This document shows, piece by piece, positions 51,701 through 58,864 of a DNA stretch of 64,000 nucleotides. A program made the position numbers and the translations under genes. Origin of the DNA: CAYONP01 sp964405335 (GTDB lineage Bacteria; Armatimonadota; UBA10988); assembly GCA_964405335.1 (NCBI GenBank), contig CAYONP010000023.1:1-64000 (forward strand). Reading direction: 5' to 3'. The notes beneath the pieces were generated by a model. The model made no database searches. It was not told the origin of the DNA and saw nothing but the letters and a program-made list of their open reading frames with translations. Every line of letters begins with the position of its first letter. Position 1 is the stretch's first letter.

Positions 51701-52658
51701 GCTCGGCGGTGACCCGGCGGTCGAGGTCGGCCTGGGCGCCGCGCGGGTGACCCTGCGCTGCGTCGAGCGCGCCGCCGAGGGCGCAGGCGTGGCGCTCGAC
51801 TCGACGAGTGTGGTGCTGCTGCTCGGCGGCGCACGGGGCATCACCGCCGAGGTGGCCGCGGCGCTGGCGGCACAGGTCTCGCCGACGCTCATCCTGGCCG
51901 GCCGCACGCCGCCACCGCCGCCGGCGGAGTCGCCGGCGACCAAGGGCATGACCGACCTGGCCGAGCTGAAGGCGGCCATCGGCTTCGAGCTGGAGGCCGG
52001 CTGCCGCGATTCGTCGCCGGCGGCAATCGAGGCCGCGCATCGCGCGCTGCTGCGTGAACGTGAGGTGCGCGCCACGCTGGCCCGGCTGCGCGAGGCGGGT
52101 GCGACGGTCGAGTACCACTCGCTCGATGCCACCGACGCCGGCGCGCTGGCGGCGCTGATCGACGATCTGCACGCGCGGCACGGGCGGCTCGACGCGGTCT
52201 TCCATGCCGCCGGGGTGATTGAGGACAAGCGGCTGGTCGACAAATCGCTCGGCAGCTTCCAGCGCGTCTGGCGGACGAAGGTCGAGACGGCGCTTGGCCT
52301 GGTCACCGCGCTCGAACGGCGCCCGCCGCGGTTGCTGGTCATGTTCGGCAGCGTCGCCGGTCGGTTCGGCAACGTCGGCCAGGTCGACTATGCCGCGGCC
52401 AACGAGTATCTCAGCCGGCTGGCGCGCCTGCTCGACGTGGCCTGGCCGACGCGCGTGGTGACGGTGAACTGGGGTGCCTGGGACGAGGTCGGCATGGTCT
52501 CGCCCGAGCTGCGGGCGGTGATGCGGCAGCGCGGGTTTGCGCTCATCGCGCCGGCCGATGGCACGCGGCTGCTGCTCGACGAGTTGGCCCACGGCGCGAA
52601 GGGCGAGCCCGAGGTGGTGATCGCGCCGCTGACCGACGAGGGCGAGCTGCCGGCGTGA
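45702..52658 (+). CDS. PUFA-synthase-like megasynthase: FMN reductase-like modules-KS-AT-ACP-KR
   Basis: 2,318 aa from ATG 45702. Domains: a nitronate-monooxygenase-like barrel (1-200, FGAPAIRDSAVVIAASRAGA and FWIAGGIGPDSAAACVAAGA); a second, fuller one (about 320-620, VVQGPMTRVSDTAAFALAVA, EGRECGGHIGPRSS), probably the enoyl reductase; ketosynthase (682-1130) with Cys878 in VDAACASSLA and His1013 and His1053 in EAHGTGTAVGD and SNIGHTK; acyltransferase (1245-1540) with Ser1347 in GHSYGE; coiled linker; one acyl carrier domain with Ser1759 in LGIDSIKRIEIL, the motif typical of PUFA synthases; ketoreductase (from 2040) with GGARGI, Ser2217 and Tyr2230. It should build a polyketide or long fatty acyl chain iteratively. 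No chain-length factor, thioesterase or second KS is seen. Overlaps the next gene by 4 bp. Confidence 0.85.
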   Translation: MITSQPFDILAFGAPAIRDSAVVIAASRAGALGVVDLTAKSPAPAADELATVRRYAPRYGVRLQAGASPRPSELDLDGCCAVILAGFAADSLAEAAELVRAEGRLVLAEVLGPADLAAAEAAGLDGLIGRGNEAGGLVGDEMAFILLQRLAAEASLPFWIAGGIGPDSAAACVAAGARGVVLERQLALTVESALPEAVRAVFARCDGSETTILGAELGVPVRVFDRPHGLPAVEALRRLERELADQPDAWRREVLARLGWGDDDLWPVGQDVAFAAPLAGLWRTVGGVVQHVAERLEADLRIARARCPLAAGAPLAAAHRTEFAVVQGPMTRVSDTAAFALAVAEGGGLPFLALALLDGERSLALLQETQELLGQRSWGVGILGFVPPELRAEQLAAIERVSPPFALIAGGRPSQAKQLEERGIPTYLHVPSPALLESFVNAGARRFIFEGRECGGHIGPRSSLVLWQQAVDVLAPHVEQHADEEFWLLFAGGVHDAVSTAAVSALAAPLVERGAKVGVLVGTAYLFCDEAIGAGAIVEPFREAAAGCAATTVIETSPGHAIRIVPSPAVERFREAKRELEARGLSSREVGAELEKLNLGRLRIASKGIGRNPAADPAERYIALDAGEQRREGLYMIGQVAALRSRPTTIRALHEELARGAERIAEPPARPPVRVIDPADCQVAVIGMAGLLPGAGSAREFWENILARVDSVTEVPRERWDPEVYFDPDSRGGDKTYSKWGGFLGTIEFDPLRYGIPPNSLHTIEPVHLLALEVTRAALCDAGYEQRPFCRERTAVVFGAGGGSSDLANAFGFRGMLAHFLGRKPGLPDPGSLASALQDVLPRWCEDTFPGVLINVIAGRIANRFDFGGANFTVDAACASSLAAVDAAIKELRLGHADVAVAGGADTTQDIFSYLLFANSLVLSPRGRCRPFDEGADGIAISEGVAAVVLKRLDDAERDGDRIYAVVRGLAASSDGRALGLTAPNLSGQQRAVAAAYQRSGIDPATVGLVEAHGTGTAVGDRAEVRALTEVYAPRGAEPGSVAIGSVKSNIGHTKCTAGLASLIKVSRALYHRVLPPTIGIEKLNEKAGFGSNPFYPNAEPRPWLNGLNGHLRRAAVSAFGFGGTNFHCVLEEHDHGYLPREATTQRRSGELICLTAPDRAALAERCRDLSARLDGVSPALVDLAYSLDRQRGEGVRLALVARDVGSLREQLVAAAAGLAGEADEAILARNGIFVAAEPLLEQGEVAFLFPGQGSQAPFMLGELAVHFAPVLETLEAADRLLLDAFAGGLSRFVFPPSAYDEEARRAQRAALTDTAVAQPALGAVEAAALALLRWFGLRPALCAGHSYGEYVALHAAGALGLEDLLRVSAVRGRIVAEAGGDGGMAAVAGDAAAVEAALNGAGEITLANLNSPRQTVIAGPRAALEAALGKLKAAGLSARPLEVSCAFHSPLVAPAAERLAAELAELPLAEPAVPVYSNTTAAPHRAEQLPELLASHLVRPVRFVEQIEAMHNAGARIYVEVGPGRVLTGLVERILDGRPHLAAPLDDPQDAVGGLLRLLARLWVHGAEPTLERLYEGRAPRLLELNDLAALRPAEPAPTTWCIAGGRSWPAHGEPAPPREAPPAQVVAQPASDAAPADSPALAEFQAAMTRALEQQQAMVRETLESQQRIMERYLEAQRTVMTAYFGGRATELSLPAAPAPVQPAPAAEPPAPAPAPAPAGPFDLMGLLVRLVAERTGYPPESLNVDLDMEAELGIDSIKRIEILSGLAEKLPISVGSLDDQIEELAQQKTLRQVVRFLESRLLGGAPAPARVVPVAPAAAPASGVPTRRFVLEAVAAPADGERRHLSPGQVLLIPGPDALTAAVAKALNALGLEPVLADLPRTADQAAALVDALAEPRGVVLLESIDPADSDATVAGWFLLCQAVCPRLREVDGALGLLALTGCGGAFGVGSGSPLPSAAAVAGVAKSAARELPGVAVKAIDLDPSAPPSAELLLDELLGGDPAVEVGLGAARVTLRCVERAAEGAGVALDSTSVVLLLGGARGITAEVAAALAAQVSPTLILAGRTPPPPPAESPATKGMTDLAELKAAIGFELEAGCRDSSPAAIEAAHRALLREREVRATLARLREAGATVEYHSLDATDAGALAALIDDLHARHGRLDAVFHAAGVIEDKRLVDKSLGSFQRVWRTKVETALGLVTALERRPPRLLVMFGSVAGRFGNVGQVDYAAANEYLSRLARLLDVAWPTRVVTVNWGAWDEVGMVSPELRAVMRQRGFALIAPADGTRLLLDELAHGAKGEPEVVIAPLTDEGELPA

Positions 52659-55600
52659 CCACCTGGATCGAGCGGCTCAGCGCGACGGCGGAGTGGGAGA
52701 GCGACGTCTGCATCTTCCAGGGCGCCGGCCGCCACGACGTGATCGACGAGGCCCGCGCCTGGCTCGGCGTACTGGCCGGCCGGCCCGGCGTGCCACTGGT
52801 CGACCTAGCGTTCACCCTCTCACGGCGCCTGCGGCCGGGCACGCTGCGCCTGGCTATCGTCGCGGCGACGCTGCCCGAGCTGATGAGCCGGCTCGAGTCG
52901 GCCGCCGACCTGCTGGCCGACCCGACGCAGCGCGAGATCAGCGATCCGCGCGGGGTCTACTTCGCCGAGCAGCCGATGGCCCGGCGCGGCCGCCTCGCCT
53001 TCGTCTTTCCAGGTGATGGCTCGCCCTACCTCAACATGCTGTCGGACCTGGCGGTGCACTTCGAGTGCGTGCGCCGCTGGTTCGAGTTGGCCGACCGGAT
53101 GGCCCGCGAGGTCGGCCGCCGGCCCTACACCGAGGTCCTCTTTCCCGGTCCGCTGAGCGACCCGCGCGAGCGCTGGCGGGCCGAGCACGCCCTGCGCCGC
53201 ATGGACAACTCAGGCTCGATTGTCCTGGCCGCCAACATCGCTCTGTTCACGCTGCTCGAACAGCTCGGCATCCGGCCCGACGCGCTGATCGGCCACAGCC
53301 TGGGCGACTGGTCGGCGCTCGGCGCCGCGGGCGTGCTGAGCGTGCCCGAGTTCCTGCGCCACCTCGACCAGGTGATGCACCTGCCGCAACTGGTCACCCG
53401 CGCGGGGGCCCGCATGGCGCTGGCCATCGGCGAGCGCGAGCGGGTCGAGGAGGTGCTCGCCGGCGTCGGCGGCGAGGTCTATGTGGCGATGCACAACGGC
53501 CCGCGGCGGGTGGTCATCGCCGGGGCCAAGGCGCCGGTGCGCGAGGCGCTCGACCGGCTCGCCGGTGCCGGCGTGCCGACCTACCGCCTGCCGTTCGTCC
53601 GCGCCGCCCACACGCCGATGAGCATCGGCGTCTGCGAGCCGATGGCCAGCGCCTTCGGCAACATCGGCATGGGCCCGCCGGCGACCGAGCTGTGGAGCTG
53701 CAGCACCGCCCGGCCGTATCCGCCCGACCCGGCCGAGATTCGGCGCATCGCGGTCGACAACATCATCCGGCCGGTCGAGTTCGTGCGCACCATCGAGCAT
53801 GCCCATGCCGCCGGCATCCGGAGCTACCTCGAATGCGGTGCCGGCGGGCAGCTCGCCGACTGCGTGACCGACATCCTCGGCGACCGCCCGCACCTGGCCG
53901 TCGCCGCCGATCTGCGCCAGCGCCGCGGAGTGACCCAGCTCAACCACCTGGTCGGCAGCCTGGCGGCGCACGGGGTCGACCTGCGGCTCGACGCGCTGTT
54001 TGCCGATCGGTCGGCCGAGCTGATCGAGCTCCCGCCGCGGCCGGCGCCGAGCCCGGCGCGTGCCGCCGTGCCAGCGGGCGCCGGGGCGCAGATCGGCTGG
54101 TTCCTGCGCGAGACCGCCGGCGCGATGGAGTCGCACCTGGCCGCGATGCGGGCCACCCTGGCGGCCAACACGGCCTTCACCGAGCAGTTCATCGCCACGC
54201 AGCGTGATGTGCTGAGCGCCTACTACCAGGGCAGCGCGCCGACCGAGGTGGCCGAGCCGGCGACGTCCGGCGAACTCGCTTGGCCGTTTATCGATGAGGT
54301 CGTCGAACTGGTGCCCGGCCGGCGCGCGGTGCTGCGCCACCGGCTCGATCCGGCCCGGCAGCCGTATCTGCTCGACCACCAGATCGGCGTCTTTGCCACG
54401 CACGACGCCGAAACCGCCGGGGCCATGCCGCTGGTCCCGCTGACGGTCACCGTCGAGATGATGGCCGAGGCGGCGCGGATGGTCTATCCCGACCGCCCGC
54501 TGCGCGGCGGGCGGAAGATCAACGCCCGGCGCGAGATCTCGGGCGAGGACTGTCCCACGCTCGAGTTCCGCGCCGAGACCATCGCCGACGGCGAGGTCAA
54601 GGTCGAGGTCTTTGCCGCCGGCAGCGAGCAGGTTCTGTCCGACGGCGAGCTGCTCTTCGGCCCGCTCGCCGAACCTCCGGCGCCGACCATCGAGTTGACC
54701 GGCGCCGCGCCGGCGCCGCTCAGCGCCGAAGCGCTGTATGACCGGCACATCATGTTCCACGGGCCCTGCTTTCAGGGCGTGAGCGAGACGGGGGTGCAGT
54801 CGGCCGACGGCCTGATTGGGCGGCTCCGCTCGCTGCCCCGGGGGATGATGCTCGGCCGCGCCGACGAGCCGCCGATGCTGCTCGACCCAGCGCTGCTCGA
54901 CGCCATGGGCCAGCTCTTCGGCTACTGGCCGCTGGCCCAACTCGACGATGGGGTGATCGTCTTTCCGGCGCAGATCCAGGAGTTCGAGCTGTTCGGCCCG
55001 CCGCCCGCGCCGGGCGACCAGGTCGAGATGCGGCTGACGCTCGACGAGGTGCGGGCCAAGCGGTTGGTCGGCAGCATCGAGCTGGTGCGCGACGGCGCGG
55101 TGCTGGTCAAGGTCTCGCGCTGGACCTTCTGGCGCTTCAACTGGCCGGCGGCGGTGGTGCGCTTCGTCGGCCATCCCGCGCGCTTCATGCCCACCGCGCC
55201 GTTGGCCGAACGGTTCCCCGGCCTCGACCTGAGCGGGCTCGGCAGCGGCCTGTTCGCCATGCGCCGGGCGCTCGACCTGCCGCTCTGGATCGCCCGGGCG
55301 ACGCTCACGCGCGACGAATTTCGCACCCTCCGCCGCACCTCGAGCGACCATCGCCAGCAGGACCAGTTCCTGGCCGGTCGGCTGGCGGCCAAGGACGCCG
55401 TGCGGCGGTGGCGCATCGCCCGCGGACTGGACGGCCTCGAGCCGAACCAGATTGCCATCGAGCACGATGCCGAGGGCGCGCCGCTGGCCCGGCCGCGCGA
55501 CGGCGGCCCGGCGCCGCACCTCTCCCTGGCGCACAAGCCGGGCATCGCCGTGGCGGTCGCCGGCGACCAGCCGGTGGGCATCGACGTCGAGCCGATCGCC

Positions 55601-55885
55601 GCGCGCGACGCCGCCTTCCTGCGCACCGCCTTTGCCGCCGACGAGCTGGCCGAGCTACCCGACGCCACCGCGCAGACCGCCGCCTGGACGGCCAAGGAGG
55701 CGGTGGCCAAGCAGCTTGGCCGCGGGCTGACCGACCCGAAGCAGTTCCGTGCCCGACCGAGCGGGCCCGGCACCATGCTGGTCGAGACGCCGTCGGGTCA
55801 ACGGGCGGTGCGCTGGTGCGGCGACGGTCAGTACCTCGTGGCGGTCGCCTCGGGCGGCTCGGGCCCGGGGATCGGCGCGGCCTGA
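52655..55885 (+). CDS. Megasynthase partner: AT-dehydratase-phosphopantetheinyl transferase
   Basis: 1,076 aa, GTG start overlapping the upstream stop (GTGA). Domains: acyltransferase (about 105-420; FVFPGDGSPYLNML, Ser215 in GHSLGDW, PFVRAAHTPMS); a short coiled linker; double hot-dog dehydratase (about 545-840; His575 in LLDHQIGVFATHD and the Asp of LLDPALLDAMGQ); and a C-terminal Sfp-type 4'-phosphopantetheinyl transferase (about 880-1060; VGIDVEPIAARDAAF with Asp977 and Glu979, WTAKEAVAKQLG with Lys1014 and Glu1015). It supplies dehydration and activates the ACP of its partner, so the pair is nearly self-sufficient. The acyltransferase GDGS (not GQGS) start suggests a specialised substrate or release role. 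Its last 58 bp overlap the convergent gene. Confidence 0.85.
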   Translation: MTTWIERLSATAEWESDVCIFQGAGRHDVIDEARAWLGVLAGRPGVPLVDLAFTLSRRLRPGTLRLAIVAATLPELMSRLESAADLLADPTQREISDPRGVYFAEQPMARRGRLAFVFPGDGSPYLNMLSDLAVHFECVRRWFELADRMAREVGRRPYTEVLFPGPLSDPRERWRAEHALRRMDNSGSIVLAANIALFTLLEQLGIRPDALIGHSLGDWSALGAAGVLSVPEFLRHLDQVMHLPQLVTRAGARMALAIGERERVEEVLAGVGGEVYVAMHNGPRRVVIAGAKAPVREALDRLAGAGVPTYRLPFVRAAHTPMSIGVCEPMASAFGNIGMGPPATELWSCSTARPYPPDPAEIRRIAVDNIIRPVEFVRTIEHAHAAGIRSYLECGAGGQLADCVTDILGDRPHLAVAADLRQRRGVTQLNHLVGSLAAHGVDLRLDALFADRSAELIELPPRPAPSPARAAVPAGAGAQIGWFLRETAGAMESHLAAMRATLAANTAFTEQFIATQRDVLSAYYQGSAPTEVAEPATSGELAWPFIDEVVELVPGRRAVLRHRLDPARQPYLLDHQIGVFATHDAETAGAMPLVPLTVTVEMMAEAARMVYPDRPLRGGRKINARREISGEDCPTLEFRAETIADGEVKVEVFAAGSEQVLSDGELLFGPLAEPPAPTIELTGAAPAPLSAEALYDRHIMFHGPCFQGVSETGVQSADGLIGRLRSLPRGMMLGRADEPPMLLDPALLDAMGQLFGYWPLAQLDDGVIVFPAQIQEFELFGPPPAPGDQVEMRLTLDEVRAKRLVGSIELVRDGAVLVKVSRWTFWRFNWPAAVVRFVGHPARFMPTAPLAERFPGLDLSGLGSGLFAMRRALDLPLWIARATLTRDEFRTLRRTSSDHRQQDQFLAGRLAAKDAVRRWRIARGLDGLEPNQIAIEHDAEGAPLARPRDGGPAPHLSLAHKPGIAVAVAGDQPVGIDVEPIAARDAAFLRTAFAADELAELPDATAQTAAWTAKEAVAKQLGRGLTDPKQFRARPSGPGTMLVETPSGQRAVRWCGDGQYLVAVASGGSGPGIGAA

Positions 55886-56484
55886 TCGAGTCGTTCGGCG
55901 GCCTCGGCCAGGGGCGACTCGAGGCGCATCGCGGGGCGGTCGGTGAGGTGCCCAAGCAGCCAGGTCAGGGTGCCGGCCGACGAGCCCGAGAGGCTGCACA
56001 GCCAGGGCATGAAGGCCCCGCTCTGGCTGACCAGCGCGACATGGAAGCGGCCGTCGTCGCGGTCGCACACGAGCAGGAACATGCGCACGTCGCTGATCGG
56101 CGCGAACAGCAGGCTGCCCTGCGGGCCGAGCAGCTCGACCTCGTCGCGCACCGGGTCGAGCATGGCCAGCTCGAACTTGCGGTGCCGCTCGCGGGTGGCG
56201 CCGCGCAGTCGCTCGGCGCCGTTGAGCATGGCCAGCAGGCCGACCACCGCCAGCGAGGCGCCAACCGCCGGCGTGGGCGCCATCGGGGCGAGCAGCAGCG
56301 CGCCGAACCCGCCGCCCATCCAGCGCAGTCCTCGTCGCCGGCGGTCGCGGCGCCGGGCGTCGGCATGGTCGGCCAGCTCGCTGAACCGGATCCGGCCCTG
56401 GTCGACCACCACTTCGCAGGCGGTCCAGGCGCCCTGGGTCAGGTGGGCCGGCAGGCGCTCCAGCCGCCGCAGCATGTCCGACAT
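55828..56484 (-). CDS. Membrane protein of unknown function
   Basis: 218 aa. The N-terminal soluble part has a basic ARRRDRRRRGLRW, then two membrane helices (about residues 58-74 and 76-92, GGFGALLLAPMAPTPAVGAS). A soluble C-terminal domain follows with VRDEVELLGPQGSLLF and SDVRMFLLVCDRDDG. I do not recognise it. Convergent with the megasynthase partner, overlapping its last 58 bp; 20 bp separate it from the preceding YbjN-like gene, with which it is probably co-transcribed. Confidence 0.55.
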   Translation of the reverse strand: MSDMLRRLERLPAHLTQGAWTACEVVVDQGRIRFSELADHADARRRDRRRRGLRWMGGGFGALLLAPMAPTPAVGASLAVVGLLAMLNGAERLRGATRERHRKFELAMLDPVRDEVELLGPQGSLLFAPISDVRMFLLVCDRDDGRFHVALVSQSGAFMPWLCSLSGSSAGTLTWLLGHLTDRPAMRLESPLAEAAERLDQAAPIPGPEPPEATATRY

Positions 56485-56504
56485 CTCGTCTCCGTAGGAT
56501 CAGT

Positions 56505-57047
56505 CTACCCGCTCGTCGGCCGGTGCACGTCGAGGTGTTCGGCCAGTTCGGCGCGGCTCATCCCAAGCGTCGCCGCGAGCTGGTCGAGGAACCGCTCGGT
56601 CTGCGCCGCCTCGTCGCGGGCCGGGTCTTCGCCGTGGGCCAGGATCGACCGGAACCGCGGCGCATGTTGGTCGACCAGCAGCAGCAGCGCGGCGAAGCAG
56701 CGCCGGAACTGGCGGTGCGTCAGCTCCGCGTCGTCGAGCGGCAGCACTACCTCGCAGTCGATCTCCCCGTCGCGCGGGTCGAGCCCGAAGCGGCCCAGCT
56801 TGATCTGGTAGTGCAGCTCGAGCAGCCGCTCCATCAACAGCGCCGCGTGCGGCGAGCCGGCCAGCCGAATGACCTCCGGCACGCGCAGGTGCAGACAGTC
56901 GCCGTCCTCGCTCAACCGGACTTCGATGCGGTGGCGGCCGGTCGTTCCCTCGCCGCGACAGACGAGCCGTTCCGGGTCGGTGTCGACCAGGTAGCGGATT
57001 CCATCGCGGCGCAGGAACTCACCGATCTGGTCGAGGTCGGTCGCCAT
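56505..57047 (-). CDS. YbjN/CesT-like domain protein
   Basis: 180 aa, soluble. Central fold resembles YbjN (type III secretion chaperone-like): an N-terminal helix LDQIGEFLRRDGIRY, beta strands RIEVRLSEDGDCLHLRVPEV, then LLELHYQIKLGRFGLDPRDG followed by EIDCEVVLPLDDAELTH and a helix with FRRCFAALLLLVD. The C-terminal 40 residues add a helix-turn-helix-like segment (GMSRAELAEHL). YbjN proteins are small chaperone- or sensor-like factors of unclear function. 9 bp after the lipoprotein gene stop. Confidence 0.65.
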   Translation of the reverse strand: MATDLDQIGEFLRRDGIRYLVDTDPERLVCRGEGTTGRHRIEVRLSEDGDCLHLRVPEVIRLAGSPHAALLMERLLELHYQIKLGRFGLDPRDGEIDCEVVLPLDDAELTHRQFRRCFAALLLLVDQHAPRFRSILAHGEDPARDEAAQTERFLDQLAATLGMSRAELAEHLDVHRPTSG

Positions 57048-57056
57048 CCGGCCGGG

Positions 57057-57845
57057 TCAGTTCTCGACGAAGTTCGCGCACTCGACGGTGTAGGTGCCGC
57101 TGCCCTCCAGCGTCGACATGGTGACCGTCAGCACGTAGTCGCCGCTCTCGGTCGCCTTCCACAGGATCTCGTCGTCGTCGCTCTCGGCCTCGTCGTATTC
57201 GAGACCGTCCAGCGTCGTGCCGTCGTGGAGGCCGAGCATCGGGTCGCAGCCGGTGCTCAGGTCCTTCAGCCGGAACTGGTAGACCTTGCCTTTGTCGGCC
57301 GTGAAGGCGTAGAAGTGCCACTCGTCATAGGCGGTTAGCTCAGCGCTGACCCGCTTGCCGGGTGCAATCGAGCCGATCCGCTGCACCCGCAGGATGGCTG
57401 TCCCGGCGGCGTCCTCGTAGCAGCTCGTCTCGAGCGTCACCGACTGCGGCTTGTCGACGGCGAAGATCGCCGCGCAGTACGAGTCGTTGCGGAAGTCGTC
57501 GTTCTCGGCCAGCAGCTCACCGCGGCCGTCGGTGATGCGGACCATCGGGTCGGTCTCTTCGCCGCCGGCCAGGGCGACCACATAGGTGCCGGCCTCGTCG
57601 AGGGTCACCGCCATGGTGCCCGTGGCGCCGGCTTGCAGAGTGACCTCTTCACGGCGCACCGTCACACAGGCCGTCGCGCCGCCGCTGGGGGCGGCCTGAT
57701 CGTCGCCGGACGGCGGCGCGGGCGCCGGCGCCGGTGCCGGCGCGGGCGCTGGGGCGGCCCCGCCGTCGCTGGCGGGTTGCTTGCCGCACGACGCCACGAA
57801 CCAGCAGAGTGTGAGCAGACCGGCTGAGCGGACTAGACTGGTCAT
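57057..57845 (-). CDS. Lipoprotein with Ala-Pro stalk and pre-peptidase C-terminal-like domains
   Basis: 262 aa from ATG 57845 (GGAGGAGG upstream). Lipobox WFVASCGK, then about eight Ala-Pro repeats and a Gly/Asp linker. The rest appears to be two PPC-like beta domains: QAGATGTMAVTLDEAGTYVV with AENDDFRNDSYCAA, and SAELTAYDEWHFYAFTADKG with WKATESGDYVLTVTMST, both ending in the G-Y-L/V-x-V pattern of PPC repeats. Cysteines (57-region, 150-region, 212, C-terminus) may form disulphides. Cell-surface role unknown. A longer reading to 57998 lacks a signal start. Confidence 0.7.
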   Translation of the reverse strand: MTSLVRSAGLLTLCWFVASCGKQPASDGGAAPAPAPAPAPAPAPPSGDDQAAPSGGATACVTVRREEVTLQAGATGTMAVTLDEAGTYVVALAGGEETDPMVRITDGRGELLAENDDFRNDSYCAAIFAVDKPQSVTLETSCYEDAAGTAILRVQRIGSIAPGKRVSAELTAYDEWHFYAFTADKGKVYQFRLKDLSTGCDPMLGLHDGTTLDGLEYDEAESDDDEILWKATESGDYVLTVTMSTLEGSGTYTVECANFVEN

Positions 57846-57967
57846 CGCCTCCTCCTCGCTCCAGGCAGGGCCTCTGCCCGATTCTGCGATCAGTGTCATC
57901 CTCCTGTCGTGTTCGGCGAGAAGGGCATTCCCACCGATTCTCGAACTCGCCGCCGAGGCCGCACGGC

Positions 57968-58735
57968 ATGGACGATGTCGACACGCTGATCGCGTCACTG
58001 CTCGAAGATTGTGACCTCGAATCCGACTTCGGGCGCACGCGCGCCTACCGCCTCTGTGTCCGCTACGCCGAGCAGCACCTGTCCGACGATCACCGCTGCA
58101 ACCTGCTGCTGGTCCGCGCCGCCGAGCTGCTCGGCCAGCAACCGATGGCGCTGCCGGTGGTCGAGAACCGCGTGCCGCTCGACCTCACCTCCAAGCTCTA
58201 TGTCGACCAGGACGACGACGAGGGCATCACCATCATCGGCAATCCGCAGGCGCTGCGCTACCTTGGCCGGCTCTGCCTCGAACTGGCCGATGCCCCGGTG
58301 CCCGGCGAGAGTGTGACCCTCTACGAAGGCGAGCCGCCGTGCTACTCGGACAGCTACGGCCTGACGCTGTTCTGCGAGGATGAACGCTGGTTCGAGCTTG
58401 CCGGCACCGATCGCCAACTCGAGCTGGCCGCCGACTGGGAACTCGGCCTGGCCGGCCGCATCGTGCGCACCGAGCAGGTGGTGGCGATTCAATTCACCGG
58501 CCAGCCGCCGAACGAGCTGGCCGTCTCGGCACACCGGATCTACCGCGTCGCCGTGCTCGACGCCCCCTCGCCCGAGGCGGTGGCGGTGAACGCACCCGAC
58601 TCGCCGGACGTGCGCTGGCAGACCTTCGAGCTCTACGACGACGACGACCAGCTTGTCCAGGTCACACTCGACCTCGACGATCCGGCGGTCCAGTTCTACT
58701 ACCCCTGGCACCTGGCGCAGCTCACCGGGGTCTGA
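57968..58735 (+). CDS. Unknown soluble acidic protein
   Basis: 255 aa from ATG 57968. N-terminal helical segment (VDTLIASLLEDCDLESDFG), then a middle domain with ITIIGNPQALRYLGRLCLEL and YSDSYGLTLFCEDERWFEL. The pattern IxGNxxxLxxLxxxLxxLA followed by an SxxLxL strand is reminiscent of Imm32-type immunity domains, but this is a weak resemblance. The C-terminus is very acidic (FELYDDDDQLVQVTLDLDD). No export signal. It diverges from the lipoprotein gene and stands upstream of rplI, separated by a hairpin. Confidence 0.55.
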   Translation: MDDVDTLIASLLEDCDLESDFGRTRAYRLCVRYAEQHLSDDHRCNLLLVRAAELLGQQPMALPVVENRVPLDLTSKLYVDQDDDEGITIIGNPQALRYLGRLCLELADAPVPGESVTLYEGEPPCYSDSYGLTLFCEDERWFELAGTDRQLELAADWELGLAGRIVRTEQVVAIQFTGQPPNELAVSAHRIYRVAVLDAPSPEAVAVNAPDSPDVRWQTFELYDDDDQLVQVTLDLDDPAVQFYYPWHLAQLTGV

Positions 58736-58741
58736 CCCCGG
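58725..58741 (+). terminator. Hairpin overlapping a stop codon
   Basis: CCGGGGTC (58725-58732), T, GACCCCGG (58734-58741): an almost perfect palindrome that includes the TGA stop at 58733-58735. A related CCGGGGTCA recurs at 58794-58802, so the 130-bp gap before rplI contains a small repeat family as well as the rplI promoter. Confidence 0.45.
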
Positions 58742-58810
58742 CGTCACGCGGCCGGTAACAACCCCGCCGATCGCCGTAACATGCCACATGATTCCGGGGT
58801 CAGGCACCGG

Positions 58811-58838
58811 TGGACGGCGGGGCGAGGTGTGGTATGCT
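58811..58838 (+). promoter_or_regulatory. Promoter of rplI-dnaB
   Basis: TGGACG (58811-58816), 16-bp spacer, TATGCT (58833-58838) with an extended TGTGG just before it; 26 bp to the GTG start of rplI, with AGGAGG between. Confidence 0.5.
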
Positions 58839-58864
58839 GAGCGCCTACCTCCAGGAGGCGCGCC

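Noticed and set aside
45702..55885. Standard PfaABCD EPA/DHA synthase
   Set aside because: No tandem ACPs, no second KS or chain-length factor, no separate PfaD, and an integrated PPTase; product cannot be named.
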